Assembly (NCBI RefSeq): GCF_000348985.1
Contig: NC_035928.1
Span: 124,001-188,000, forward strand
Origin: Huiozyma naganishii CBS 8797
Taxonomy: Eukaryota > Ascomycota > Saccharomycetes > Saccharomycetales > Saccharomycetaceae
DNA: 64,000 nt
Direction: 5' to 3'
This document shows positions 1 to 9,810 of the stretch, in pieces (within the stretch, counting starts at the first letter, position 1; every line of letters begins with the position of its first letter). The position numbers and the translations under genes were made by a program. The notes beneath the pieces were generated by a model. That model did not search any database. It saw only the letters and a list, made by a program, of their open reading frames with translations, and had not been told where the DNA came from.

Positions 1-980
1 AGTTTCAAGGGCTCCCTGGCTTTTTTAACTGGCTCATCAAAGTCAGGTAATGCGATTGACAAAGTGGATTCCATTACATCATCATTCTTTGTGTGTAAAT
101 CATCATCATCGAATACAGATTTCAAATTATTATTGATTGAGGACATACCTTCCCATTGCTCATTCCATTCTGAGTTTGTTTCCAGCACATTATTTTCCGG
201 TTGGGCCTTGATTGGATTCCTGAAAAATGTGTCTTTATTCGATGCTATACCCGGTGTGGTGGGATACAGAAAGTACCTGTCCTCCTGTTCAGTAAAAAAG
301 CGTCCAGTCTCCGTTTCTTGATCCTCCTCTTCATCGTCTTGTTTATTCAGAGATGGTAACCATTTAAGTCCCTTTTCATCGGTTACATTCCGGAACTCGT
401 TTTGAATATCTTGGAACTCGTCCATATCGTCAGCTGCGATAAGAGATAAAACTTTTGCCGACCTTGGCGCTCTATCAGTGCTCCCGATGCTTACAGATCT
501 TGATCTTGACCTGGATTTGGAATCTTTACTAGTGGAGGCACTTGGTTTTCTCAACGATCTACCCCTTTTCCGGTTAGGTGATGCCGTTGACAATCCAGAG
601 GCGTCTCCAAATATATTTTGGCTCACTGCAGACTTCCCGGTCTTCAAGTTATCATCATCATTCGACCTGGAACTGTTAAAGGAAGTGGTTCTTAGTGATA
701 ATTTCGGCCTTCGTTTCGAGGCTTTACCTACTATATGCGTTTTAAAGAGCCTTGCCATGGGAGACTCAAGCTTATCAGACTTATTACTATCGTCCTCTAA
801 ATCAGTTTCGCCTTGTGGAGGAGATATATGCAAAGCTGGCGGAATCACAATTGGCGGGGGTCGCCTTTCCGTACTCTTCAATCTAATATTTTCTCGCGGA
901 CCTCCTGTTGCAGGAGGTGGTGGCGGGGGGCGCCTTCCAGGCTCGAACGGACCAGTCAAGATCCGTTGGTGGTTCTCCAT
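1..980 (-). CDS. CCH1: CCH1, plasma-membrane voltage-gated calcium channel alpha subunit (5' part only)
   Basis: The frame opens at the ATG at 980-978 and runs without a stop to base 1, so only the first 326 codons are inside the window. The part seen is the cytosolic N-terminal tail. It begins MENHQRILTGPFEPG, has a proline run at about residues 17-25, Ser/Arg-rich low-complexity sequence, and then a block at about residues 168-200 (STDRAPRSAKVLSLIAADD) that I recognise from S. cerevisiae Cch1. The four ion-channel repeats lie beyond the edge. Cch1 works with Mid1 as the high-affinity calcium influx channel during mating and ER stress. It is divergent from GPI1, as in S. cerevisiae (YGR217W/YGR216C), which supports the call. 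Only 297 bp separate the two starts. Confidence 0.93.
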   Translation of the reverse strand, partial: MENHQRILTGPFEPGRRPPPPPPATGGPRENIRLKSTERRPPPIVIPPALHISPPQGETDLEDDSNKSDKLESPMARLFKTHIVGKASKRRPKLSLRTTSFNSSRSNDDDNLKTGKSAVSQNIFGDASGLSTASPNRKRGRSLRKPSASTSKDSKSRSRSRSVSIGSTDRAPRSAKVLSLIAADDMDEFQDIQNEFRNVTDEKGLKWLPSLNKQDDEEEDQETETGRFFTEQEDRYFLYPTTPGIASNKDTFFRNPIKAQPENNVLETNSEWNEQWEGMSSINNNLKSVFDDDDLHTKNDDVMESTLSIALPDFDEPVKKAREPLK

Positions 981-1277
981 CGCGAAACGAGCACGGATCT
1001 ATAAAGAAATTTCACGACTAGATGCAGTTATCTTCTTGATAAACCACAAGAAAAGGGAAAGATAAGAGAGGGGTTGGTACTGGTACCTTGGACGTTTCCA
1101 GCTCTACTTGTTTAGCGAACCTTCGCGTATGTATCGGGATGATTTATTTTTGAACAAGAAAAAGACTGTAAAAAGTCATCGTCTGGAAAATATTGGAATA
1201 AGAGAGAGGCCCAAGTGAGTTTAATTATAGATTGATGTTGCTGAGGACTTGTTAAATCTGAGCGGCAGTTCCCAGCA

Positions 1278-3101
1278 ATGGTCAGCTATGTATATTGGCC
1301 TGAACACCTGTACTCGAGGCCTGATGAGGACGGCGCAATTGCAATCGGGATCTCATTGGAGGGCTCGGATATAATGGTGCTTGACACTGTGCCTCGAAAC
1401 GGGGCGCAGACTGCGCTGGAACATCCATATTGTGAAGCTGCAGTGAGTGAAGCTGGGGGCACAGAGTGGCAGTTTGGTGAAAAGGACGTTGCTATTACTC
1501 GATTTGATGCTCCACGACTCGACTTAATGCAGTTTTTTGCTCTAGAGCCCATATCGCTAACGTTGCCCGAAAAGCAAAACCATACATCCGATGTTGGAAA
1601 CATGCGGAAGCTTTATGAATATAGTCGCTACTTCCACACGGACTCCAAATTGAGACAGTCAGTTAGCTTGATCAATCTGTATTACTCACACCTCTCTGCA
1701 TTCCATACTAAATACCCACAGCTTACAACGGCTGAGCAACAATATCGCCCTTGGCGATCCATATTTGCGTGGTACAAACAAACAACGTTCAATAGATTAA
1801 TATGTTGGACATTCCTACATATTATAGTCATGCTCTGTACTGTCGCATATTCAGTCTCTGCGGTACTGAATTGGCGGTACCTCCCCCTAGCGAACGTTTC
1901 CGCTACTGCAAGACAGATCGATTTGCGCTGCAGACAACTGTGCTATTTCCCAGTGCAATACCTAATGATTAATAAGAATAAGCTAGTGAGGAAAAAAATG
2001 AGGCGGTTCTCTAACCATGCCCAGCCAGCAAAGGGTGCAACAAGGGACTTTCCTTGCAAGTTTTATCCGGACTACATTCGATTTTACAATACCATATGGC
2101 TGATGATAAATGATTTATCGTTTGGTCTGATAATTGGATCAGTCATAAGTGATAAAAGTGGAGCTTTGTGTCCCCTGATCAATAGGGCAGTCACGTATTG
2201 TCTTAACGATTTGTTAAAGTCAGTGACCACAAGATTGGCAAACAACCCGTTTGGGATCAAGCTTAATGACGAACTGACGAGATTTTTAAGCGATCTGTTT
2301 TTATGGATCATTGAATTTGCCAATTTTTACGTCATTACCCCATTCACCAGTGAGCAGAGCTTGTCGAAACTTTTAAAAGTTGTCAGTAAAACAATGATAC
2401 TCATTGGCGCCTCCTTTGGGTTTTCTTTGCTAGCGGATTTTTTCACGCTAATAAGCCTACACATTTACTGCTTTTACCACATCATCAACAAGCTGTATTC
2501 TTGGCAGTTGAATGCTATGATGAGTCTGTTTTACTTATTCCGTGGGAAGAAACGGAATAAGTTACGGCACAGAGTCGATTTCCATTCGTTCGATCTTGAC
2601 CAGCTACTAATGGGGATGTTGATATTTGTGCCCCTCGTATACTTAACCCCGACAGTGTTGGCTTTCTATATTAGTTACACTGTGCTGAGGTTGTTCGCCA
2701 TCTATTTTGAAATCGGCCTGAACTACGTAATTGCGCTGATAAACCATTTCCCTTTGTTTGCGCTTCTACTTCGGATAAAGGACCCTAAAAGATTACCTGG
2801 CGGGGTATCTCTCACCACTGCAGACCAGGGGAACTCTTTCAAACTAAAGAATAACCCATTGCAATTTGGAATGATGTTTAGCCTCTATACCGTTTTATTG
2901 GGCCAGATAGGTGAACAGTACTGCTCTCTCGGCACTTTGAAAAAAATTTTGGGCGGTCGACCCATCTCGCTAAATCGGAACAGGCTATATTGCGTACTGT
3001 ACTCCTCGTTACCCGTGGAACCAATGATGATTCATTGCATTTATGAGGAGCTGCTTGAAACTCTCCCTAATGAGCACGCGAAGCACGAGGCCGAGACGTA
3101 A
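1278..3101 (+). CDS. GPI1: GPI1, subunit of the GPI-GlcNAc transferase complex
   Basis: This 607-residue protein is nearly the length of S. cerevisiae Gpi1 (609). Gpi1 is a multi-spanning ER membrane subunit of the enzyme that moves GlcNAc from UDP-GlcNAc to phosphatidylinositol, the first step of GPI-anchor synthesis. The N-terminal part is soluble and begins MVSYVYWPEHLYSRPDEDG. Hydrophobic segments follow from about residue 175 onwards (for example LICWTFLHIIVMLCTVAYSV and MILIGASFGFSLLADFF), as expected of the Gpi1 family. The start is the first in-frame ATG and aligns with the family start. Its neighbours CCH1 and RSM27 are the same as in S. cerevisiae. Nothing odd was seen. Confidence 0.95.
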   Translation: MVSYVYWPEHLYSRPDEDGAIAIGISLEGSDIMVLDTVPRNGAQTALEHPYCEAAVSEAGGTEWQFGEKDVAITRFDAPRLDLMQFFALEPISLTLPEKQNHTSDVGNMRKLYEYSRYFHTDSKLRQSVSLINLYYSHLSAFHTKYPQLTTAEQQYRPWRSIFAWYKQTTFNRLICWTFLHIIVMLCTVAYSVSAVLNWRYLPLANVSATARQIDLRCRQLCYFPVQYLMINKNKLVRKKMRRFSNHAQPAKGATRDFPCKFYPDYIRFYNTIWLMINDLSFGLIIGSVISDKSGALCPLINRAVTYCLNDLLKSVTTRLANNPFGIKLNDELTRFLSDLFLWIIEFANFYVITPFTSEQSLSKLLKVVSKTMILIGASFGFSLLADFFTLISLHIYCFYHIINKLYSWQLNAMMSLFYLFRGKKRNKLRHRVDFHSFDLDQLLMGMLIFVPLVYLTPTVLAFYISYTVLRLFAIYFEIGLNYVIALINHFPLFALLLRIKDPKRLPGGVSLTTADQGNSFKLKNNPLQFGMMFSLYTVLLGQIGEQYCSLGTLKKILGGRPISLNRNRLYCVLYSSLPVEPMMIHCIYEELLETLPNEHAKHEAET

Positions 3102-3178
3102 AATGATACCGATAATGTTAAGTATTTACATGCATGAATATAAGATACATATGGCACACAGGTTAGTGTACCAAAAGA

Positions 3179-3505
3179 TCATTTCTTCCCCTTCTTCCCC
3201 TTGGATGCAGTATCCGTTTTCTTCATTTTCTTGGGGGCGCCCTTCCCACGACGTTTCAAACCTTCCACTTTCATCAACCGGTACTGTTCATCAGGGTCAA
3301 TGAACTCTGTTCCAGGGAACAGCGACTTCAAGTTTCTGAACTTGATGAAGTCTGGGTTCCCGTAGTAATTGGCGACGGATGGTCCCTTCAGCCTCTGCGA
3401 CAATATCTTCGATCCGGTCCTTACTCTCCCCGGGTTGAAATTTTGGTCAAATATCTTTGCAGACAGCTCGTAAAGCTTCGCGAGCCTCTGCCTGGGCACA
3501 CTCAT
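3179..3505 (-). CDS. RSM27: RSM27, mitochondrial small-subunit ribosomal protein
   Basis: The product is a 108-residue basic protein; S. cerevisiae Rsm27 has 110. Shared blocks include [18 protein letters not shown] sequence near the start (here [15 protein letters not shown]), [21 protein letters not shown], and a lysine-rich tail [10 protein letters not shown]. The protein is a structural component of the mitochondrial 37S ribosomal subunit. It converges on GPI1 with only 77 bp between the stops, so the two genes share a short 3' region. Confidence 0.96.
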   Translation of the reverse strand: MSVPRQRLAKLYELSAKIFDQNFNPGRVRTGSKILSQRLKGPSVANYYGNPDFIKFRNLKSLFPGTEFIDPDEQYRLMKVEGLKRRGKGAPKKMKKTDTASKGKKGKK

Positions 3506-3819
3506 AATTGGTCACGGCTGGGGGTTCTCTCACGGATCTTCAAGTTTTGCAGTTATTGCTGCGGCTTAACTTGCACCATTTTCTTATTTGATATTTTTTT
3601 CCCTCTTCTGCACTTTTGAAGATAATGAGAGGGACATGGTACAGGGTTTTATGTCGCTGGTGCTCTCCTGTTACTTTTTGTAACGAACCGTCGTTATCAC
3701 GGCGAGGTATACGAAGAAGCATGTAACGTTTTTTAGTTTAATGATTTCTTATTAATATTTTACTTAGATGATGATGATATTTATATATATATAAACCTGT
3801 GAGTGTTGATTTGAGTTGT
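3506..3819. other. Intergenic space between RPS0 3' end and RSM27 5' end
   Basis: About 314 bp between two same-strand genes. Next to RPS0 it is AT-rich with a run of TA dinucleotides (about 3780-3792), a plausible 3'-end and polyadenylation efficiency signal for RPS0, which is transcribed leftward. Two short minus-strand open frames here show no likeness to known proteins and I do not call them. Confidence 0.6.
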
Positions 3820-4794
3820 TTACCATTCAGCAGCATCAGTGTTCTCTTCAGCCCATTCAGAAGCACCGGCTTGTTCTTCAGTGACTTCCTCCTTGGACTC
3901 TTCCTCAGCACCTTCGACAGCCTCTTCAGCAACCTGCTGTTCGACTTCTTCTGGGTTTCTGTAGAAGTATAAATCTGGCATGATGGACCATGGCTGAGTT
4001 CTGTCGACCAAAGTACCTCTTAGTCTTAGAACTTCTCTGGCCAACAAGTACCAGATCAAACCGATGGAGTGCTTACCTCTGTTGTTACATGGGATGGCAA
4101 CGTCAACGTATTCGGATGGGGAGTCTAGATCGGTCAAAGCGATGACTGGAATGTTAACGTAGGAAGCTTCCTTGACGGCCTGGGCATCGGATCTTGGGTC
4201 GGTGACAATAACAATTCTTGGTTCCTTGAAAGAACGGGTGATGTAGTTAGTGAAGGAACCTGGAGTGAATCTACCGGCAATGGCGGTGGCACCAGTGTGG
4301 GCAGCGTACTTTAGGACGGCTCTTTGACCGTATGTTCTGGAGGAGATGGCAACGACATCGTCAGCGTTTGGAATGGCAGCGATAATTCTGGCGGCCAAGA
4401 CAATCTTTTCCCAAGTCTTACCGACGTTGATGACGTGGACACCATCTGGTCTGGCGTTAAAAACGTATGGTTCTTGGTGGACCTGTAAGAAAAATTTATA
4501 TTGATCAATCAATTAGACACGAAAAGAAAAGCATGTAAAAACGATTGCGAAAACAGTTGTTAGTAAAATGTCATTCCTGATTGCTGTGGGCATGTTCACA
4601 AAACCATCTCTCTCCCGGGAAAATTCACTTCTTCAGTTCCTGCACTGAGCATGAGGGAGAGACATTAACATGCACAAAAAATTTACTCGGATCTTTTAAC
4701 ATACCTGAACGTTTCTGGCACCCAAGTGGGCGTTGGCAGCCAACAACAATTGGGCGTCTTCTGGAGTCAAATCAAAAGTACTTGGAAGGGACAT
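3820..4794 (-). CDS. RPS0: RPS0, cytosolic 40S ribosomal protein uS2 (two exons)
   Basis: Exon 1 is 4794-4705 (30 codons, [15 protein letters not shown] ... ARNVQ). The intron is 4704-4483. Exon 2 is 4482-3820, starting [14 protein letters not shown]. The spliced protein is 250 residues against 252 for S. cerevisiae Rps0A. It is the uS2 protein needed to assemble the 40S head and mature 20S pre-rRNA. Motifs seen are the [10 protein letters not shown] and [11 protein letters not shown] segments and an acidic, Glu-rich tail ending DAAEW, typical of eukaryotic uS2. Codons are strongly biased (TTG, AGA, GGT, GTC), as for highly expressed yeast genes. The position next to RSM27 and RTA1 matches RPS0A (YGR214W). 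Whether a second copy exists elsewhere cannot be seen here. Confidence 0.97.
4483..4704 (-). other. Spliceosomal intron of RPS0
   Basis: The 222-nt intron has a GTATGT donor at 4704-4699, a perfect TACTAAC branch-point box at 4565-4559, and a TCTTACAG acceptor ending at 4483. Splicing joins codon 30 (Gln) to codon 31 (Val) in phase 0. This is the only clear intron in the window. I saw no snoRNA-like boxes inside it. Confidence 0.95.
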
Positions 4795-5227
4795 GTTGCG
4801 TTTTGTTTGATTACTCTATCTTCCAGATTGATAATCACAAAAAAAAATGGATCCACGCTAACGCAACACAACTACTGAATGCAATAAAACAGCTGTATAC
4901 AACCCAAACTATCGTTAACCGTGCACTGAATAATCCCCCCAGTAACGAAAAGTGACAAACATCGCAAAACAGAATCGCCATCTCTGTTTGCGTCCCCTCC
5001 GGCATCACGGGAGGGGATCTGTATCTTTTTCTTTCCTTTCTGCCTAGCTTCCAAAGGGACATCTAAGTCTGGGACGTGCTCTTTTCCGCCTAACTCTTGA
5101 ATATTTGAGCCTACAGGCTCCCCCAGGACCTCTTTTCCAGTGCCGACAGCTGAAAAATCATTGCCCAAAACGGGATTTTTGTGGTTCAAAAAAGCGAAAA
5201 AAAAGGTGTAGGTAAAAAATAAAAAAT

Positions 5228-5260
5228 GGTGTACCGATGTAATATGAGGTGCACGGGTGT
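5228..5260 (-). promoter_or_regulatory. Tandem Rap1-type sites upstream of RPS0
   Basis: On the minus strand, 5260-5248 reads ACACCCGTGCACC, close to the Rap1 consensus found in ribosomal-protein promoters. A weaker copy, ACATCGGTACACC, lies at 5240-5228. A T-rich tract (A-rich on the + strand, about 5188-5227) follows toward RPS0. Paired Rap1 sites followed by a T-rich element, about 450 bp upstream of the start codon, are the standard arrangement for yeast ribosomal-protein genes. The rest of the 782-bp RPS0/RTA1-like spacer shows nothing else I can name. Confidence 0.7.
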
Positions 5261-5576
5261 AAAATATTGTCTTTTTCTTTGTGTTAACCAAGCCTGTTTG
5301 AACGATCAAGTCTTTACGGTGGTAGTCATGGTGGCTTATACGCTGCGGTTTTTAACGAGAGAGATAAGGCGCTGAGCGCAGCTTCACAAGCAGCAGTTTA
5401 CATGGCGGCAAATGTGATACTTCCGGGTTTCTTGCTAGGTTGGTGGTCGAAAGAGCCTCCTTTGAATTGTAGTATATAACTAAGGTACACACTCGTAACT
5501 TGGCCGGTGGTTGTTCCTGGGTACCTTCCCATCTTGCTTTTGTGTGTATCCAGTAGAACCGTAAATATCCAACAAG

Positions 5577-6514
5577 ATGAGTAGAATGATGTTTTACCGG
5601 TACGAGCCCAACCTTGGTGCAGCAATTGCGTTTGTCGTACTTTTCGCATGTATCACGAGTTCATTAACCGTGCTAACCGTTAGGGAAGCCAAGCGTGGTG
5701 GGAAAAGGCTCCAACAATGGTACGATAACGATGAGGTTGCTCACCAGGGGTAAGGCACTACACCAAACGGCAATTGTTTCTCGTACACATTCCTTTGCTC
5801 TTTGGAGGGTGGGTCGAAATGGGCGGTTATTTGGGTAGAAGCGTGTCTGCGTCAAAGGATGGGGATTTGGGATCCTTCATCGCGCAAGGGGTTATGTTGC
5901 TGATCTCCCCTACGATGTTTGGTGTCACGATCTATATGTTATACGGTAGATTGGCACATTTGTTGTTTGCTGAAAGGTTTCTTTTCTTCCCTGCTCGGTG
6001 GCGTACACTCATCTTTCTAATGAGCGATGCGACGAGTAGAATCCTACAAGGTGTTGGTGCCGGTCTCATGTCTCAGGCCAGTTCTCTCAATGTCGGGTCC
6101 GATCTTGTCATTGTTGGGCTTTTCGTGCAAATTGCCTTCTTCGGGTTATTGATGATCAACCAGTGCTTCTTGCTCTCCAAGTTGCGCAAGGGTGACAATA
6201 GGTTCCCAGTCCGGAACAGAAGATGGGAAGTGCTCCTGTTAGTTCTTTTCACGTGCAGCTTCCTTATTCAATTGAGATTCATCGTCAGAGTCGCCGGATT
6301 TCTACAAGGTGTCTCTGGTGTCATTGAGAGTCACGAATGGTTTCTGTACGTTTTCGATTCTACACCCATGTTTCTGTTGGCCGCTTGCTTCCTATTAGTA
6401 AGGAACCAATATAGCATTTTCAAAGTGCAAGAGGATTCCATCGCAACACAGCTTGAATTTCATTCAGATAACCCGCAATCCGAACAGTTCGATGATGAAA
6501 AGATTGCGGTCTAA
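5577..6514 (+). pseudogene. RTA1-family membrane protein, frameshifted copy
   Basis: From the ATG at 5577 the frame encodes MSRMMFYRYEPNLGAAIAF and stops at TAA 5751-5753 after 58 codons. The neighbouring frame, from about 5750, continues with VRHYTKRQLFLVHIPLLFGG and stays open to 6514. Put end to end, the parts align over their full length with the gene at 7274-8245 (GRLAHLLFAE, GLFVQIAFFGL, HEWFLYVFD are shared) and give about 312 residues, the size of S. cerevisiae Rta1 (317). One base appears to be missing in the GGGG at 5747-5750. RTA1-family proteins are seven-span membrane proteins linked to lipid translocation and 7-aminocholesterol resistance. The rest of the frame is intact, so the break is either recent or a sequencing error. 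The second part has no suitable ATG at its start. Confidence 0.85.
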
Positions 6515-7273
6515 ACACCTATTTTAAGCTGCTATAAATAGGATACAAAGCAACACTTTGGAAACCTGCTCCGTCCACCAACGAGTGTTCTCTCATTATT
6601 TTGACAACACAAATAATACATACAAACATAATAAAAATAAACATTTGAATATTAATAGTGTTGGAAACTACGGTAAATGCTATTTTTGTGAGAAGTACAT
6701 ATTATTCAGTTCCCTTTTAGAGAAACCGATACAGTATTCACGTCAAGCAAGCCTATAGAAGGACCATATCCCGACGTAAACCATGAAACAGTAGCCTCTT
6801 ACAACGATACAAACAAGAGCAAAGAACCAGCCTTGCATGTGGCGCAGAGCATACTGTTCAAACCCGCTAAGCCCTTAAGAAACGCTGCGTTCAATTGAAT
6901 GGACTTTTGCCCGTACGCCCCGAAACAAGCCTTACCGCAGCATCAAACAATCAAGACGAGAAGAAAAGCCACAGGTTGTCGCTAGGCCTACAACAGGGCC
7001 CTTCTGCCCTGCCGTATAGGGTCCACAACAACTGCGCCACGTCGCGCTGCCTTCGAGAAGGACCCCGATTAGGCAGTTGCGCACTCGTTACCTTCCTGCG
7101 GCGAAGCGCAGAGTTTTCTCTAATTTCCCTTTTCGTCAGATCTGTCACGACTCTAATCTTATATAAGAACGCGATGAACCCATGCGGCTCTTGCACTCAG
7201 CTGTCGTTCCCCTCTGTTGTTGAGTGGGTCTCACGTGGTACAACCAACAGGACCGGGAGATTCTGAAGAGAAA
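6515..7273. other. Spacer between the two RTA1-family genes, promoter of the second
   Basis: This stretch of about 760 bp has no convincing gene; short open frames on both strands lack recognisable sequence. A TATA-like element (TTATATAAG) lies at about 7159-7167, some 110 bp before the start of the second gene. A GC-rich inverted repeat, CAGGGC-7 bp-GCCCTG... CAGGGC at 6994-6999 and GCCCTG at 7006-7011, could fold as a small hairpin. I saw no Pdr1/Pdr3 element here. Confidence 0.5.
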
Positions 7274-8245
7274 ATGGGTGACTACGATTTCTACTCTTAT
7301 AATTCCAACAAAGGTGCGGCAGTTGCGTTTGTCGTGCTCTTCGCGCTCTTATCATTTGCGCTCATCGCAGCCGTCATCGTGTATTCCCGCCGAAGTAAAG
7401 CTGTATGCGATGTGTGGGACAGTAGCTCGCGTGGCAACTATGAACAGGTCAGGAAATACCCTATCGGGAAGCTTGTGGGTGCATACATTCCGCTACTTGT
7501 CGGTGGGTTAGTAGAATTGGCTGGATACATAGGCAGGGCTGCGTCCGCTTGGAACCAGGATAAGATGGGCCCATACATTGTACAAACGGTGCTGTTGCTC
7601 ATTGCACCCACGCTTTACGCGGCGACCATTTACATGTTGTTTGGACGGCTTGCTCATCTGCTGTTTGCAGAAAAGATCATGATTATGCCCGCCCGTTGGA
7701 ACACTCTGATTTTTGTCCTTGGTGATGTTGCCAGTTTGCTGATGCAGGCTGCAGGTGGTGGTATGATGGCCGGGGAAGACTCGCGCAAGGCTGGGTCGGA
7801 TATCGTCACAGTTGGTCTGTTTGTGCAGATTGCGTTCTTCGGGCTTTTTATCATAAACGAATTCATCTTTTACTTCAAAGTGTACAAGATCGAAAGTGAT
7901 ATCCCAAGGAGAACCAATACTTGGAGAGCTTTGAACTTGACTTTGCTCGTAAACAGTTTCCTGATTCTGATCAGGTCGATAGTCAGAGCAATCGAGTTTA
8001 TCGAGGGGTATTCTGGATACATTGAGGGCCACGAGTGGTTCCTATACGTGTTTGACGCGTTACAAATGTTCCTTCTGCTCGTGTCGTTCTTAATCACCAT
8101 GCCACTCAATAATATATTCAAGATACAAGAGGAATCTGTCGTTGCACAATTGCATCTGGCGAACACCCGCGCTGGCGTAGTCGTCAAGGAGGAGGACAGT
8201 GATGATATTTTCGATGATGGGAACGAGTTGAAACCAGAAGTATAA
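7274..8245 (+). CDS. RTA1: RTA1-family lipid-translocating membrane protein
   Basis: I chose the ATG at 7274 (MGDYDFYSYNSNKGAAVAF). It aligns with the start of the tandem copy, and the upstream in-frame extension to 7217 begins with a non-ATG codon. The product is 323 residues with about seven hydrophobic segments (residues ~15-38, 60-80, 92-115 and onwards) and an acidic C-terminal tail. It belongs to the fungal RTA1-like family, whose members are implicated in export of, or resistance to, lipophilic compounds and phytosphingosine (Rsb1) or 7-aminocholesterol (Rta1). Its place between RPS0 and SLI1 matches YGR213C. With the frameshifted copy at 5577 it forms a tandem duplication not present in S. 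cerevisiae. Confidence 0.9.
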   Translation: MGDYDFYSYNSNKGAAVAFVVLFALLSFALIAAVIVYSRRSKAVCDVWDSSSRGNYEQVRKYPIGKLVGAYIPLLVGGLVELAGYIGRAASAWNQDKMGPYIVQTVLLLIAPTLYAATIYMLFGRLAHLLFAEKIMIMPARWNTLIFVLGDVASLLMQAAGGGMMAGEDSRKAGSDIVTVGLFVQIAFFGLFIINEFIFYFKVYKIESDIPRRTNTWRALNLTLLVNSFLILIRSIVRAIEFIEGYSGYIEGHEWFLYVFDALQMFLLLVSFLITMPLNNIFKIQEESVVAQLHLANTRAGVVVKEEDSDDIFDDGNELKPEV

Positions 8246-8336
8246 AATCATCTAGCGGAATGCCCTCATGTAGAGTTTACGTCTCTATCAAGTCATTTTT
8301 TACAAGTTACCATATATATAGAAAAAGGATAACAGG

Positions 8337-9707
8337 CTACCTTTTGTCTTCCACTCCGAATTCTTTCTTAACGCGGTCCCATACCGGTTGAAATTCGTTC
8401 CTTAAGGATACGGGACTGGATATGCAGCAGTTCAGACCACCGTGCTTCGTGGAGATCGCCGCGACGGTGAAAATGTCGGATATCCCTTGCGGTTCGTCAA
8501 AGAATGCATCTTGAACTTGGAACTCGACACCTTGTTCACCGTCGTCACCGGGGAACTTTTGGAACCCAAGGTTGGTTACTTCAAATGTGCCCGCTGGCCA
8601 TCTTTCCTCTAGTTTTTTGGCAAGGAACTTCTGTATGGAAACAACATCTAGTAACTTCACCTCGTTGATTGTGTCGTCAATGTCATCCTGCGACTTCTGC
8701 ACTACGGTCGTTTGTGCCTCTCTTGCCATTCTCCAGATGTCTTGCCCAGGTTGTGCTTGGTAAGTGTGCGATATCCCACCGACGAAGTTCCCCAAAAGAC
8801 ATTCTTGTTCAGTGACCCCCACAGTCTCCTTGCACTTGTTTCTCGTGTTCATCGGAATATCCACTCTTATGTTGCCCTCCGCTTGGTAGGACAATGCGAG
8901 GGCAAAGACGGAGACCAGATAAGAAGTCAACGACACTTGGTGTTCTTTGCATCTTGTTATTAGTTTGGCCATTGGTTCCCCCTTGATATTCAGTACCCAC
9001 CTGTCGTTATCGTTGTAAATCTTGTATTCTTCAGGCTTGTTCCTTTGCAGTAGATTGTCTTGCAGCGTGTACTGTGAGAAATGGACCAACTGTTCATTGA
9101 CTCCCGTAACTGTGCGCGGCGCGTAGTAAAAGATCCAGGGCACTAGTGCCCGTTTCAACCTCCAAGACCAGCCCACGGGCCAGGAATCATAGGGGTGTGG
9201 CCTCTGCCCGAGTTGATCGGCTTCGTTCGATGGTTCGTAAAGAACATCGCTAGTCGACTCGGGACCCAAGTTCTCCAGCAGACACCGCCAGAGGTTAACC
9301 GTAGACATCCCGTCGAAGAGCACATGGTCCACGAGTAAGACGAATGTGCTGCTCTTGGGCATCGCGAGGATCCGCCACAACGGTTTCTCGACTGTGTACT
9401 GGAAGTTGTACTCTTTGAAGATCTCGTTGGCCAACTGTGCGTCCCACTGCCCCCACTGCTTCACCTCGACGAAATCATCGTATCGTAGCGGCACAGTAAT
9501 GTTAGCGAACGTGGGGGTCCCCTGCTCCAGTTCGACTACTGTCGTTGTCAATTGCGGGAACTTCACGAGACACTCGTGGATGGCGTGAGCGAATTGTGCC
9601 TGACTTGGGGTCCTATCCAGCGTCACGCCCAAAAGGAAGCACGAGTGCAACCCCCATTTGCTCCTGTAGTAGAAGAACTGCTCGAGAGACGACAATTGCC
9701 TCCCCAT
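8337..9707 (-). CDS. SLI1: SLI1, N-acetyltransferase (alcohol/amine acetyltransferase family)
   Basis: The product has 456 residues (S. cerevisiae Sli1: 468). It begins MGRQLSSLEQFFYYRSKWG, a typical start for Sli1 and Atf proteins. The acyltransferase motif HxxxD is present as H128-VLF-D132-G, the expected catalytic site for acetyl-CoA-dependent transfer. Sli1 acetylates and inactivates myriocin, a serine-palmitoyltransferase inhibitor. The related Atf1/Atf2 act on alcohols and steroids, so the substrate is inferred from synteny with YGR212W (between RTA1 and ZPR1) rather than proven. The start is ATG at 9707-9705. Confidence 0.9.
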   Translation of the reverse strand: MGRQLSSLEQFFYYRSKWGLHSCFLLGVTLDRTPSQAQFAHAIHECLVKFPQLTTTVVELEQGTPTFANITVPLRYDDFVEVKQWGQWDAQLANEIFKEYNFQYTVEKPLWRILAMPKSSTFVLLVDHVLFDGMSTVNLWRCLLENLGPESTSDVLYEPSNEADQLGQRPHPYDSWPVGWSWRLKRALVPWIFYYAPRTVTGVNEQLVHFSQYTLQDNLLQRNKPEEYKIYNDNDRWVLNIKGEPMAKLITRCKEHQVSLTSYLVSVFALALSYQAEGNIRVDIPMNTRNKCKETVGVTEQECLLGNFVGGISHTYQAQPGQDIWRMAREAQTTVVQKSQDDIDDTINEVKLLDVVSIQKFLAKKLEERWPAGTFEVTNLGFQKFPGDDGEQGVEFQVQDAFFDEPQGISDIFTVAAISTKHGGLNCCISSPVSLRNEFQPVWDRVKKEFGVEDKR

Positions 9708-9810
9708 TGATCGTTGCTCTTGTCTTGCTTAAAGAGTTGAGAAAGGTTAAGTGTATAGAGTTGAAAAGAGTATATAAATAAATGCATGGTCCTGTGGTGT
9801 ATCGTGGCCA

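Noticed and set aside
4872..5309. 145-codon minus-strand frame upstream of RPS0
   Set aside because: It spans the Rap1 sites and the RPS0 leader and has no likeness to known proteins.
5747..5753. Programmed frameshift in the first RTA1-like gene
   Set aside because: The shift needed is -1, yeast nuclear cases are +1, and no slippery heptamer or downstream pseudoknot is evident; a missing base is simpler.
6895..7266. 123-codon frame before the second RTA1-like gene
   Set aside because: Overlaps the promoter and TATA element, has no homology I recognise, and composition is unlike coding sequence.
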